DNA of 39,039 nucleotides, taken from positions 1 to 39,039 of the forward strand of contig NZ_JAOSZE010000069.1 of assembly GCF_025630775.1 (NCBI RefSeq). The letters run 5' to 3'. Position numbers and translations under genes: made by a program. Below the pieces are notes generated by a model that saw only the letters and a program-made list of their open reading frames with translations, did no database searches and had not been told where the DNA came from. Below, one piece after another: positions 8,740 through 17,675 of the stretch (the first letter of the stretch is position 1; every line of letters starts with the position of its first letter). The DNA comes from Actinoplanes sp. KI2 (GTDB lineage Bacteria; Actinomycetota; Actinomycetes; Mycobacteriales; Micromonosporaceae).

Positions 8740-10608
8740 ATGTCCCGTTCGAAAATCGCGGCCGTGCTCGCCGCCGCCCTTGCCACCACCGGCCTCAGCA
8801 GTCTCAGCAGCCCCGCCCGGGCGGCCGCCGCCGGCACCGTCCAGGTCTACCTCAGCTCCGAGTCGCGCACCGCGGGCTACGAGCCCAAGAACGGCAACTG
8901 GTACACCAGCCCCGCGACCGGCCTGGCCGGCACGCCCTACCAGCTCAGCCGCCAGGCCGACCTGCCTACCGCGGCCGCCGGCGGCACCGCCACGATCACC
9001 GTCGACACCACCCAGCAGTTCCAGACCGTGCTCGGCGTCGGCTCCTCGCTCGAGGAGTCGACGATCTACAACCTGTCCCGGATGAGCGCGGCCGGCCGCG
9101 ACGCCGCCCTGCGCGCGCTCGTCGACCCGGTCAACGGGGCCGGCTTCGACGTCGTCCGGATCACCCTGGGCACCAGCGACTTCACCTCGCACGACTTCTA
9201 CACGTACGACGACGGCGCGGCCGATCCGACGCTGAGCCGCTTCTCCATCCAGCGCGACATCGACTACCACATCGTCTCGACGCTGCAGCAGGCCCTGGCG
9301 ATCAACCCGAACCTGAAGATCTTCGCGAGCGCGTGGAGCGCCCCGCCGTGGATGAAGACCAGCAACGCGATCATCGGGGGCAGTCTGCTCAGCCAGTACA
9401 TCCCGACGCTCGCGACGTACTACGGCAAGGCGGTCCGGGCGTACGCGGCGCAAGGCGTTCCGATTTATGGTTTGACCCTGCAGAACGAGCCGCTGTTCTC
9501 CCCCGCCGACTACCCCGGCATGCTGGTCTCGGCCGACCAGGAGCGGCAGCTGGCCAAGGCGGTCCGGGCCGAGCTGCCGACCACCAAGATCTGGGCGTTC
9601 GACCACAACTTCTCCGAGGGCGTCTCGTACGCCGCGGGCGTGCTCACCGCCGACGCACGCTCCTCTGTCGACGGGATCGCCTTCCACGACTACGCCGGCG
9701 ACCCCTCGGCGATGGCCACGGTCAAGGCCACGTACCCGGAGAAGGACGTGCTGATGACCGAGCGCTCGGTCTGGGGCACCGCGGGCGCCGACCGGATCGT
9801 GCAGTACTTCCGCAACCAGGCCACCCTGTACGAGGGCTGGGTGTCCATGCTCGACCAGAACCGCTCGCCGGAGCGCTGGTCCGGCTCGCCCGACCCGACC
9901 ATGCTGGTGCAGAGCACGAGCAACCCGGACACCTTCTGGAAGCTGCCCGACTACAACATGGTCGCCCAGTTCTCGAAGTTCGTGCAGGCCGGCGCCAAGC
10001 GGGTGGCCAGCGGCTACGGCTCGACCGGCACGGTCACCGACGTCGCCTTCGTCAACCCGGACAACTCGCTGGTCACCGTCGTGGTCAACCAGACCTCGGC
10101 CGACCAGAGCTTCACCCTGCGGGCCGGCGCCCGTCAGTTCACCGCCACCCTGCCGGCCAAGACCACCGGGACGTACGTCTGGGCCGGCGCCGGGGATGCC
10201 GGCGCCGGGGATGCCGGCGCCGGGCCGTCCCGCACCGGCCAGATCACCGGGTACGGCGGGAAGTGCGTCGACGTGGCCGGGGCGAGCTCGGCGAACGGCA
10301 CGGCGGTCCAGCTCTACACCTGCAACGGCACCGCGGCGCAGTCGTGGACGGTCGGCACCGACGGCACCGTCCGGGCGCTCGGCAAGTGCCTCGACGTGAC
10401 CGGCGCGAACTCGGCCAACGGCACCAAGGTCCAGCTGTACGACTGCAACGGCACCGCCGCCCAGCAGTGGGCGCCGAACGCCGACGGCACGCTGCGCTCG
10501 CTGGGCAAGTGCCTGGACGCCACCGGCCCGAGCTCGGCCGACGGCACGCGCCTGCAGATCTGGGACTGCTTCGCCTCGGCCAACCAGAAGTGGACGTTGC
10601 CCGTCTAG
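8740..10608 (+). CDS. Secreted GH30-family glycosidase with C-terminal RICIN (CBM13) domain
   Basis: 622-aa extracellular glycosidase. A Sec signal peptide (basic MSRSK, hydrophobic core, SPARAAAA cleavage region near 28-30) precedes a GH30 (beta/alpha)8 barrel. The acid/base Glu250 lies in TLQNEPLF and the nucleophile Glu341 in LMTERSVWG; WSAPPWMK is another GH30 hallmark. A beta-sandwich follows (about 400-480), then a GDAGA linker encoded by a short duplicated DNA segment, then a ricin-type trefoil (about 499-622) with three QxW repeats (QLYTCNGTAAQSW, QLYDCNGTAAQQW, QIWDCFASANQKW). GH30 members act as glucosylceramidases, beta-1,6-glucanases or xylanases; the specificity here is not readable. 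The ATG at 8740 has GAGGGG 10 nt upstream. The TAG stop interlocks with the stop of the convergent MFS gene. Confidence 0.95.
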   Translation: MSRSKIAAVLAAALATTGLSSLSSPARAAAAGTVQVYLSSESRTAGYEPKNGNWYTSPATGLAGTPYQLSRQADLPTAAAGGTATITVDTTQQFQTVLGVGSSLEESTIYNLSRMSAAGRDAALRALVDPVNGAGFDVVRITLGTSDFTSHDFYTYDDGAADPTLSRFSIQRDIDYHIVSTLQQALAINPNLKIFASAWSAPPWMKTSNAIIGGSLLSQYIPTLATYYGKAVRAYAAQGVPIYGLTLQNEPLFSPADYPGMLVSADQERQLAKAVRAELPTTKIWAFDHNFSEGVSYAAGVLTADARSSVDGIAFHDYAGDPSAMATVKATYPEKDVLMTERSVWGTAGADRIVQYFRNQATLYEGWVSMLDQNRSPERWSGSPDPTMLVQSTSNPDTFWKLPDYNMVAQFSKFVQAGAKRVASGYGSTGTVTDVAFVNPDNSLVTVVVNQTSADQSFTLRAGARQFTATLPAKTTGTYVWAGAGDAGAGDAGAGPSRTGQITGYGGKCVDVAGASSANGTAVQLYTCNGTAAQSWTVGTDGTVRALGKCLDVTGANSANGTKVQLYDCNGTAAQQWAPNADGTLRSLGKCLDATGPSSADGTRLQIWDCFASANQKWTLPV

Positions 10609-12197
10609 CCGAGCAACGACCCGGGCGAGTTCGACGGCTCCGGGTCGGGCAGGCGCCGCATGCGGACGGAGTTGAGCAGGCCCAGCAGGGCAGCCAGCAA
10701 CGGGATGAACAGCGCGACCTGAAGGGAGACGGGCCGGGCTTCCGTGTTGATGCGGACGACCTCGGCCCGTACCTCCGGGGTCTCGGACGCCAGCAGCTCG
10801 TTGAGGTGGGTGTTGGTCATCACCTCGGCGTTCGTCTCCAGGGTCTGCGCCACCTGGGTCTGCTGGGCCGGGGTGAGCACGTCGCTCGCCTCGGCCTTGC
10901 TGGTGAACGACAGCGACAGCGTGGCCAGCATGATCGCGCCGGCGAAGGCCAGCCCGAACGACAGCCCGAACGAGCCGCCGGCCGAGTTCACGGCGGCGGC
11001 CTCGCTCACCCGCTCCTCCGAGATGGGCGCGAGGGTGTAGTCGTTGAGCTGCGAGACCAGCATGCCGAGCCCGCTGCCGGCGATGGCCAGCGGGACCAGC
11101 AGGGCCCAGCCGAAGCCGGCCCGGGGCACGATCGGGATCAGGATGCCGACCCCGATGGCGACCAGCAGGAACCCGACGGTGACGATGGTGGCCGGGCGCC
11201 GCTTGCCGCCCTTCTTGCCGGCGTACAGGGCGACGGCGAACATGCTCAGCGACAGCGGGGCGAGCGACAGGCCGGCCTCCATCGCGCTGTACTCGAGGAC
11301 CATCTGCAGGTAGATCGGCAGCGCGATCATCAGGCCGCCCAGCGCGATCTGCTGCAGCAGCTGCTGGGAGATGCCCACCCGGAACATCGCCGACTTGAAC
11401 AGGTCCGGGTCCAGCAGGTGCGGCTTGCCCGCGCGGGCCCGCCGGACCAGCCAGTACGCCAGGCCGGCCAGCGCCGCCACGCCGAGCAGGATGAGCGCGG
11501 CCACCGACTCGCCGCCCTCCTGCCAGACCAGGATGCCGAGCACGATGCCGCCCATGCCGATGACCGACAGGATCGAGCCGACGATGTCGATCTCCCGCGG
11601 GCCGGTGTAGGGCACGTTGCGGACCAGCCCGATGCCGGAGAGCACGCCCGCGATGATGACGACCTCCAGGGCAAAACCCACCCGCCAGGACAGGTACGTG
11701 GTGATGAAGCCGCCCAGCAGCGGCCCGACCGCCGCCGCGATCGCCGCGGCCGCGCCGACCAGGGCGTACACCCGGCGCTGGGCCGGTCCCTGGAAGTTGC
11801 CGTGGATGAGCGACTGCATCGAGGGCAGCAGCAGCGACGCGCCGATCCCGCCGATCAGGGCCCAGAAGATGATGACCGCGGTGAGGCTCTGGGCCAGCGT
11901 CATCGCCAGCGCGCCGACCGCGTAGCCGAGCAGACCGAGGATGTACGCGCGCTTGCGTCCGATCAGGTCGCCGACCTTGCCACCGATCAGGATGAACGCC
12001 GCGGACACCAGCGCCTCCAGGGCGATCGCGGACTGCACGCCGCTGGTGGTGGTGTCGAGGTCGCGGACCACCGCCGCGATCGACACGTTCATCAGTGAGG
12101 TGTCCACCACCAGCACGAACATCGCCATTGCGAGCAGGATCGCGAGCCGCCGCTGCTTACCGGCCAGCCCGGCGTTCGTACTGGTGCTTTCCGCCAT
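10605..12197 (-). CDS. MFS drug-efflux-type transporter (DHA2-like)
   Basis: 530-aa membrane exporter, probably a proton antiporter with 14 helices. Features: TM1 with DTSLMNVSIAAVVRDL, motif A-like GGKVGDLIGRKRAYILG, and the antiporter motif C region GAAAAIAAAVGPLLGG. An extracytoplasmic loop of about 60 residues (SKAEASDVLTPAQQTQVAQT onward) lies before the last helix. The substrate is unknown. The ATG at 12197 is chosen because the extended reading to 12392 is Arg-rich and overlaps the upstream gene; the ribosome-binding site is weak. It lies 83 bp downstream of the membrane protein at 12281, possibly co-transcribed. Confidence 0.9.
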   Translation of the reverse strand: MAESTSTNAGLAGKQRRLAILLAMAMFVLVVDTSLMNVSIAAVVRDLDTTTSGVQSAIALEALVSAAFILIGGKVGDLIGRKRAYILGLLGYAVGALAMTLAQSLTAVIIFWALIGGIGASLLLPSMQSLIHGNFQGPAQRRVYALVGAAAAIAAAVGPLLGGFITTYLSWRVGFALEVVIIAGVLSGIGLVRNVPYTGPREIDIVGSILSVIGMGGIVLGILVWQEGGESVAALILLGVAALAGLAYWLVRRARAGKPHLLDPDLFKSAMFRVGISQQLLQQIALGGLMIALPIYLQMVLEYSAMEAGLSLAPLSLSMFAVALYAGKKGGKRRPATIVTVGFLLVAIGVGILIPIVPRAGFGWALLVPLAIAGSGLGMLVSQLNDYTLAPISEERVSEAAAVNSAGGSFGLSFGLAFAGAIMLATLSLSFTSKAEASDVLTPAQQTQVAQTLETNAEVMTNTHLNELLASETPEVRAEVVRINTEARPVSLQVALFIPLLAALLGLLNSVRMRRLPDPEPSNSPGSLLG

Positions 12198-12280
12198 CGG
12201 CTGAGCATGGCCACCGTGCGGCGATCTGACTTCATCCTGGGAAGGTGAACGGGAGGTGACTACTTCGTCCTCGAGCGCGA

Positions 12281-13954
12281 TCAGGGCCGCGCTACGGCCG
12301 GGTCGGCGGCCGGGCACGGGGTGCCGCGATCGAGCGCGTACCGGGCCTCGATGGTGTAGGTGCCGCCGGCCGGGGCGACCAGCTCGGTCCACGCCCCGCT
12401 CTGGGTCAGGCAGGCGCGCGGCTTCGTGTCGTCGTCGTCATCGTCGTCGGCCGTCCCGGCGATGGCCAGCCACGGCGACCAGGCGATGCGCAGCACCGCC
12501 GAGCCCGCGCTGGGCAGCTGGACGGTGAGCGTGGCCGGCCCGGCGTAGGTGACTGTCGCCGGCGCCGAGGCGAGCGGGTCGGCGCCCTCCACCCGGTAGA
12601 CGCGCCAGTCGGCGTCCTCCCAGACCAGCGGCAGCCAGGCCGCGCCGGCGGCGATGACCCGGGCCTCGGCGGTGCCGCCGCTGTCCGGCTCGCTGGCCGG
12701 CAGCACGACGTAGCCGACGCTCCAGGTCCGCAGCCACTCGCGGTAGCTGGCCGCGGTCAGGGTGCCGTCGTAGAACAGCGGGTTGCGCTGGACGTCGGCC
12801 TGCCGGTTCCAGCCGCGGGCCAGATTGACGTACGGCGCGATCCCGGCCGCCTCCCAGTGCGAGCGCAGCGGCACCACCTCGACCCGGCCCTGCTGGGCGT
12901 TCAGCTCGAGCAGCTTGCTGATCAGCGGGCGGGCGTCGGCGGTGGTGGCGGGCGTCGGTGCGGTCTTGACGAGGTCGGTGACCGGCTGGACGACGGTCCA
13001 GATCGCGAGCGCGGCGGCGGCCAGGTAGGTCGCGATCAGCCGCCGGCCGCGGCGCTGCGGCAGGCGGGCGGCGCAGACGAGGACCGTCGCGCCGGCCAGC
13101 AGGGCGAGGCGCTCGACGTTGCTGCCGATCGGGGTGGGCAGCGCCCAGCACAGCACGACGCCGACGGCGTATACCCAGGACGCGGCCCGCACGGTGCGCC
13201 ATGCGGGCGGGGCCAGCACCGCGACGGCTACCGCCGCGGCGGCCGTAGGCAGGGCGGCGTACCAGTGGAACGGCTGCACCCCGGAGAACGGGAACAGCAG
13301 CGCGGTCACCCCGATCACCACCGGGGGTCCGGGCGCGATCAGGTAGGCCTGCCGCCGCTTGCCGGTCAGGAACAGCGCGGCGGCCAGCACCTCCACGAAC
13401 AGGCCGGCGACCGGGCTGCACAGGGTCGCGACCACGCCGAGCACCGCCGCGAGCATCGGCCGTGGCCGGCTCCCGTGGGTCCCGGTCAGCACGAAGATGG
13501 CGGCCGCCACGGCGAACACCATGCCGAGCAGGTACGTGACCCGCCCGGCCGCGACGTTGCACCAGACGGCGACCGCGAACCAGAGCGCCACCGGCAGCGG
13601 GCGGCGGATGCCGGACCGGGTGAGCAGCACCGCGCCCAGGGCCGCGCAGCCGGTGCAGGCGAGCACGCCGGTGGTGCGCACGCCCAGCCAGGCCATCACG
13701 TACGGCGAGATGACGCTGTACGAGGCCGGGTGGATGCCGCCGTACCAGGACAGGTTGTAGGCCGCGCCCGGGTGGTGCCGGACGAACGCGGTCCACGCGT
13801 ACTGGGCGGCCAGGTCACCGGCGTCGCGGGCCAGCCACTGCGCCCAGATCAGCCCGAGGACCGCGGCGAGGGCCGCCGCCGGCACGGCGGGCCGGCCCCA
13901 CCAGCGCGGCCAGGCTACGACGGGGCCGCCGTACACGCGATCCAGCAAGGTCAT
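12281..13954 (-). CDS. Polytopic membrane protein, GT-C-like, with extracytoplasmic C-terminal domain
   Basis: 557-aa protein with roughly 10-11 hydrophobic segments in residues 20-320, followed by a soluble region of about 230 residues. The first loop (DLAAQYAWTAFVRHHPGAAY then LSWYGGIHPASYS) has the acidic residue and layout of GT-C lipid-sugar-dependent glycosyltransferases, but I cannot assign a family. The C-terminal domain (from about 330) is beta-rich and contains a run of seven Asp encoded by a GAC/GAT microsatellite (12428-12448), which might bind cations. It is 75 bp downstream of gtrA and 83 bp upstream of the MFS gene, all on one strand, suggesting an envelope-glycan or export cluster. 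Confidence 0.75.
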   Translation of the reverse strand: MTLLDRVYGGPVVAWPRWWGRPAVPAAALAAVLGLIWAQWLARDAGDLAAQYAWTAFVRHHPGAAYNLSWYGGIHPASYSVISPYVMAWLGVRTTGVLACTGCAALGAVLLTRSGIRRPLPVALWFAVAVWCNVAAGRVTYLLGMVFAVAAAIFVLTGTHGSRPRPMLAAVLGVVATLCSPVAGLFVEVLAAALFLTGKRRQAYLIAPGPPVVIGVTALLFPFSGVQPFHWYAALPTAAAAVAVAVLAPPAWRTVRAASWVYAVGVVLCWALPTPIGSNVERLALLAGATVLVCAARLPQRRGRRLIATYLAAAALAIWTVVQPVTDLVKTAPTPATTADARPLISKLLELNAQQGRVEVVPLRSHWEAAGIAPYVNLARGWNRQADVQRNPLFYDGTLTAASYREWLRTWSVGYVVLPASEPDSGGTAEARVIAAGAAWLPLVWEDADWRVYRVEGADPLASAPATVTYAGPATLTVQLPSAGSAVLRIAWSPWLAIAGTADDDDDDDTKPRACLTQSGAWTELVAPAGGTYTIEARYALDRGTPCPAADPAVARP

Positions 13955-14029
13955 GGGGGCGTCCCGTCAGTCTGTCCGGTCCCGCCCGGGGCGGAAGCAC
14001 GGGCCGGTCGCAGACCGTACCACCGAAGA

Positions 14030-14572
14030 TCAAGCGGCGCGCTCGTCGGGTTGGGGTGGTTGTGCTCCGCCCTGCACCAATCGCACCCGCTGGTGCGGGA
14101 AAACCCACGTCCGGTACGCCCACAGCCGGAAGATCATCGCCAGCAGCGTCCCGGCGATCATCCCGGACACGAAGTCGCTCGTCTCCTGGACCAGCCGGCT
14201 CACGTCCGGGACCCGCAGGTCGAAAAGGTATCGGGAGGCCCACAGCGGCACGTCGTTGACCAGCGTGGCGACGCCGTTGATCGCGAAGAACAGCACGGCC
14301 TCGTGCAGGCCGCGGCGGCCGCCCCGGCCCCGGAACGCCCAACGCCGGTTCAGCGCGTACGAGAGCACGGTGGCCGCGGCCGTCGCGATGGTGAGCGCGG
14401 TGACCGGGCGCGCGGCCAGCACGGTCAGCTTCAGCGCATAGTTGATCAAGCCGGTGACCAGGAAGCACGTCCCGCCGACGACGAGAAACTTGGTCACTTC
14501 CCGATGGGCCAGCAGCCACTGGCGGGCCGGGCGCGGGAGGACGCCGAGCAGGAGTCGGATGAGGGGACCCAC
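14030..14572 (-). CDS. GtrA-family membrane protein
   Basis: 180-aa protein with four transmembrane helices of the GtrA family, small proteins implicated in moving or presenting polyprenyl-linked sugars for cell-surface polysaccharide modification. The hallmark blocks are visible: TKFLVVGGTCFLVTGLINYA in helix 1, ATVLSYALNRRWAF after helix 2, FFAINGVATLVNDVPLW in helix 3, and GTLLAMIFRLWAYRTWVF at the end. It sits between the TM2 protein and the GT-C-like protein on one strand, consistent with an envelope glycan role. Confidence 0.92.
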   Translation of the reverse strand: MGPLIRLLLGVLPRPARQWLLAHREVTKFLVVGGTCFLVTGLINYALKLTVLAARPVTALTIATAAATVLSYALNRRWAFRGRGGRRGLHEAVLFFAINGVATLVNDVPLWASRYLFDLRVPDVSRLVQETSDFVSGMIAGTLLAMIFRLWAYRTWVFPHQRVRLVQGGAQPPQPDERAA

Positions 14573-14617
14573 CGGCGCAGGCTACTGGCCGAAACCAAGG
14601 AAAAGCTGTGAACTCCG

Positions 14618-14899
14618 TCAGCCGTCGACGATGCCGTGCCGAGCCATGATCGCGGCGCGGCGCCGGTCGTTGACCGCACGCACCCGGCGGCCGACGAAGA
14701 AGCCGTCGGCGAGCGTCCACAGCCCGAGCCCGCCGAGCGTGAACAGCATCGCGATCGAGCGGCCGGTATCGCCCAGGTAGAACCGATGACCGCCGAAAAT
14801 TCCCAGGAACAACCAGCTTGCGTACGCGATCCGCACGTCCTTCTTGACGCTGTCGTACTCGGATTCGGCGCGCAGGACCCGGTACCGCAGCTCATCCAC
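14618..14899 (-). CDS. TM2-domain protein
   Basis: 93-aa protein with two transmembrane helices joined by a short turn, the TM2 signature: ASWLFLGIFGGHRFYLGDTG, then SIAMLFTLGGLGLWTLAD, with an Asp in the second helix and a basic C-terminal tail. An N-terminal helical segment of about 25 residues (YRVLRAESEYDSVKKD) precedes it. The GTG at 14899 gives the whole domain; no strong ribosome-binding site is visible. It starts 20 bp after the SDR stop, so translation may depend on the upstream gene. The role of bacterial TM2 proteins is not established. Confidence 0.88.
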   Translation of the reverse strand: MDELRYRVLRAESEYDSVKKDVRIAYASWLFLGIFGGHRFYLGDTGRSIAMLFTLGGLGLWTLADGFFVGRRVRAVNDRRRAAIMARHGIVDG

Positions 14900-14919
14900 C
14901 GCGCCACGATAGCGGCCGG

Positions 14920-15699
14920 TCAGTACACGGTGTAGCCACCGTCGATGACCAGCACCGCGCCGGTGACGAAGGCCGCCGCCGGGGAGCAGAGATAGACGAC
15001 GGTCGGCGCGATCTCCTCGGGCATCGCGTATCGCTGCTGCGGGGCGTCCTCGATCCACATCCGGCGCAGCTCGGGCCGGTCGACCGGCGCCATCTCGGTC
15101 TTGACGTAGCCGGGCGCGACCGCGTTGACCCGGATGTGGTGCGGCGCCCACTCCGCCGCGAGGGACTTGGTCAGCTGGTGCACGGCGGCCTTGGAGGCGT
15201 TGTAGGGCGCCTGCGCCTGCGGCCGGTTGACGATCAGCCCGGAGATCGAGCCGATGTTGACGATCGCGCCGCCGCCGGCCGCCCGCAGGTGCCGCCCGGT
15301 CGCGAGGCTGACCTTCCACACCGCCCGCACGTTGAGGTCGAAGACCTGCCGCCACTGGTCGTCGGTGGCGTCCCAGGCCGGGTTGTGGAAGCAGATGCCG
15401 GCGTTGTTGACCACGATGTCCAGGCCGCCCAGCGCCTCGACGGCCGCGTCGACGGCCCGATCCACGTCGTCGTCCACGGTCAGGTCGGCGCTGATCCCGT
15501 ACGCGTCGATACCGTCGCCCGCGAGCCGGCCGGTCGCCGCCTCGTTGGCCGCCCCGCCGCGGCCGACGAACGCGACCGTGGCGCCGCAGTCGGCCAGGGC
15601 CCGGGTGAACGCGTACCCGAGCCCGCGATTGCCCCCGGTGACCAGGGCCTTCTTGCCCTCGAGCGAGAAGGCGGACAGCCCGCGCGGAAATTCGCCCAT
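14920..15699 (-). CDS. SDR-family oxidoreductase (gluconate/polyol dehydrogenase-like)
   Basis: 259-aa classical short-chain dehydrogenase. Cofactor loop ALVTGGNRGLG, ADLTVDDDVD acidic segment, NNAG, catalytic Ser in IGSISG, Tyr and Lys in PYNASK, and C-terminal VAPGYVKTEM and VTGAVLVIDGGYTVY, the standard classical-SDR ending. The nearest subgroup I recognise is gluconate 5-dehydrogenase/polyol dehydrogenase, but SDR substrates cannot be read from sequence. GAGGGG lies 7 nt before the ATG. It leads the leftward membrane-protein series. Confidence 0.93.
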   Translation of the reverse strand: MGEFPRGLSAFSLEGKKALVTGGNRGLGYAFTRALADCGATVAFVGRGGAANEAATGRLAGDGIDAYGISADLTVDDDVDRAVDAAVEALGGLDIVVNNAGICFHNPAWDATDDQWRQVFDLNVRAVWKVSLATGRHLRAAGGGAIVNIGSISGLIVNRPQAQAPYNASKAAVHQLTKSLAAEWAPHHIRVNAVAPGYVKTEMAPVDRPELRRMWIEDAPQQRYAMPEEIAPTVVYLCSPAAAFVTGAVLVIDGGYTVY

Positions 15700-15809
15700 C
15701 TTGATCCCCTCGGCGACGACCAGTTCCGGCTATCGGCACAGTGTCGCAGGCAGGAACGTCGATGGACACCGCCTCGGACGCGGCGGCCCGGGGATCGTTC
15801 TGCCGGGCC

Positions 15810-16340
15810 TTACGTGGCGGTGCAGGTCGCGTCGACGCGGTCGGTGAGCATGTCCTCGAGGGTGGGGTAGCGGCGGTGCAGGGCGGCGAGGACGTGGTCG
15901 TACGCGGTCTGGCTGAACGGGATGTCGGCCATCCGGGCCACCGACGCACGGACCGTGTCGGCGAACTCGGCCGGCCAGTGGACCCGGTGCAGGGCCCGGA
16001 CGGTCTCGCCGTCCCGGTCGACCAGCACGATCTGCACGGCACCGTGGGCGTCGACGCCGACCGGCCCGTCCTCGGGCGACGCGAAATGCGGGTGGTACGG
16101 CACCTGGGCCCAGGACAGGACCGGACCGAGCCGGTACAGCAGCAGCCCGGCCTGCTCGCCGTCGACCCAGGCGAACCGGGTCGGGGCGGCGGTCACGGCG
16201 TCGACCTCGAGGTGGTGCGGCCGCCGCAGAAAGATCATCAGCCGCACCGGCGCGCCGGCCGTCATGGTGAGGGCGGCGCCCTCCTCCGGCCAGCTGACCT
16301 GCGGCTCGAGGCGAGTGCCCACCTCGACGGTCCCGTGCAC
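15810..16340 (-). CDS. Unknown protein, about 176 aa
   Basis: Not recognised. The sequence is mixed alpha/beta without signal or membrane segments. VEVGTRLEPQVSWPEEGAAL begins a beta-rich half, and the C-terminal half (WPAEFADTVRASVARMADIP, then FSQTAYDHVLAALHRRYPTL) is helical. The frame is open to 16439, but the upstream extension is Arg/Gly-rich; I prefer GTG 16340, without a clear ribosome-binding site. It stands alone on this strand, 110 bp downstream of the SDR start region. Confidence 0.6.
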   Translation of the reverse strand: MHGTVEVGTRLEPQVSWPEEGAALTMTAGAPVRLMIFLRRPHHLEVDAVTAAPTRFAWVDGEQAGLLLYRLGPVLSWAQVPYHPHFASPEDGPVGVDAHGAVQIVLVDRDGETVRALHRVHWPAEFADTVRASVARMADIPFSQTAYDHVLAALHRRYPTLEDMLTDRVDATCTAT

Positions 16341-16582
16341 AAGGGCGAGCGTATCCGCGCCACGGGCGGCTCGTGGGCCGGTTCGGCCAAGGAACACCGT
16401 CACTCGTACGGGTGAACGCCCGGTACGCCCGATCGGCAATGGGCAGGCCGTTCGCGGCGCAGGCTACTTGTCATCATGCAACTACCGTGCCATGGTGGCG
16501 GTTTCCCGGCCCGGCCGGCGGGCGGCCCGGCGCGCCGCCCCGGTGTGCCAGGCGGCCCTGCCGACGAGCGGAAGGAGACGCC

Positions 16583-17107
16583 GTGTCGCCCGCCAGCGAT
16601 CACCGTGCGCTGCTCACCGACAGCGGCCGGCCGGATACCACCGGCCGGCATCGCATCGTGGACGCCGCGCCCGGTCGCGCTCTGGACCTGATCGCCGAGA
16701 TCGCCGCCACGGTGTGCGGCACGCCGATGGCCATCGTCAGCATCGTCGACGCCGACCGGGTCCGGTTCGTCGCCGCCCGCGGGCTGGGCGACATCCGGCA
16801 GGTCGCCGCCGTGCCGGGCCTGTGTGCCTCCGCGCTCGGCGCGGACGGCCTCTACCTGATCACCGACGCGACCACCGACCCGCGGGCCCGCAACCATCCA
16901 CTGGTCCGCGGCGGGCCGGGGGTGCGGTTCTACGCCGGCGCCCCGATCGTCGCCGCCGACGGGCGGCGTCTGGGGGTGGTGGCCGCGCTCGACATCGGAC
17001 CGAGACAGCTCACCGAGACCCAGACCACGGTGCTCACCCAGCTCGCCGAGCTGGTCCTCGACCATCTCCCCCGCGTCATCCCCCGGCAGCCCGCGACCCG
17101 GGCGTAG
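16583..17107 (+). CDS. GAF-domain protein
   Basis: 174-aa protein that is essentially a single GAF domain, a fold that binds cyclic nucleotides, haem or other small ligands. Typical blocks: AATVCGTPMAIVSIVDADR, RGLGDIRQVAAVPGLCASAL, LITDATTDPRARNHPLV and GVRFYAGAPIVAADGRRLG with LDIGPRQLTETQ. There is no output domain, so it may act as a stand-alone sensor or adaptor. AAGGAG precedes the GTG at 16583 by 7 nt. The 242 bp upstream (16341-16582) hold only a small CGGGTGAACGCCCG hairpin and no gene I can support. Confidence 0.88.
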   Translation: MSPASDHRALLTDSGRPDTTGRHRIVDAAPGRALDLIAEIAATVCGTPMAIVSIVDADRVRFVAARGLGDIRQVAAVPGLCASALGADGLYLITDATTDPRARNHPLVRGGPGVRFYAGAPIVAADGRRLGVVAALDIGPRQLTETQTTVLTQLAELVLDHLPRVIPRQPATRA

Positions 17108-17131
17108 GGCCGGTCCGGGCGGCTCTGCGTC

Positions 17132-17143
17132 TACGATCGAGCC
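17132..17143 (+). promoter_or_regulatory. -10 box for a leaderless cupin transcript
   Basis: TACGAT (17132-17137) is followed by 6 nt and then the ATG at 17144, with no ribosome-binding site. This matches the TANNNT-N6-ATG pattern of leaderless actinobacterial genes. A -35 is not recognisable. Confidence 0.45.
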
Positions 17144-17596
17144 ATGGCGGCCCCGCCGACCCACCGCGGGCAGAGCGCGCCCTTCGTCTGGGCGGGCGGC
17201 GAGGTGCGCGCGTACAAGGATGCGGACGGCACCTTCCACGCGGTGACCCGGCAGGAGCTCACCGGCACCGAGCACGGGCAGGGCACGTCGCTGCGCTATT
17301 TCGAGGTCGGGCCGGGCGGGCACACCACACTGGAACGACACAAGCACACGCACGTGGTCGTCCCCCTCCGCGGGCGGGGCAGCGCCCTGATCGTCGACCG
17401 GGTGGTGGCACTGGCGCCGCACGACGTGGTGTTCGTGCCGAGCTGGGGCTGGCATCAGTTCCGCGCGACGGCGCACGAGCCGTTCGGCTTCCTGTGCGCG
17501 GTCGTGGTCGACCGGGACCGGCCGGTACTGCCCACCGAGGACGATCTCGTCGCGCTGCGCCGCGACCCGGCGATAGCCGCGTTCATCCGCGTCTGA
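17144..17596 (+). CDS. Cupin-domain protein
   Basis: 150-aa single-domain cupin. The first metal-binding motif is recognisable in GPGGHTTLERHKHTHVVVPL (several His, with the Glu before them rather than after) and the second in VVFVPSWGWHQFRAT, so a metal site is plausible. Single cupins include small-molecule isomerases, dioxygenases and ligand sensors; the function is open. It lies 36 bp after the GAF gene but has its own candidate promoter, and is followed by the epimerase. Confidence 0.88.
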   Translation: MAAPPTHRGQSAPFVWAGGEVRAYKDADGTFHAVTRQELTGTEHGQGTSLRYFEVGPGGHTTLERHKHTHVVVPLRGRGSALIVDRVVALAPHDVVFVPSWGWHQFRATAHEPFGFLCAVVVDRDRPVLPTEDDLVALRRDPAIAAFIRV

Positions 17597-17675
17597 CGAC
17601 GCGAGGTGGCGTCCCCGCTCGGCACCGGCCATGCTTTGGTCCCATTCGTCGTACGAGTCGGAGCTGGGGTGTCAC

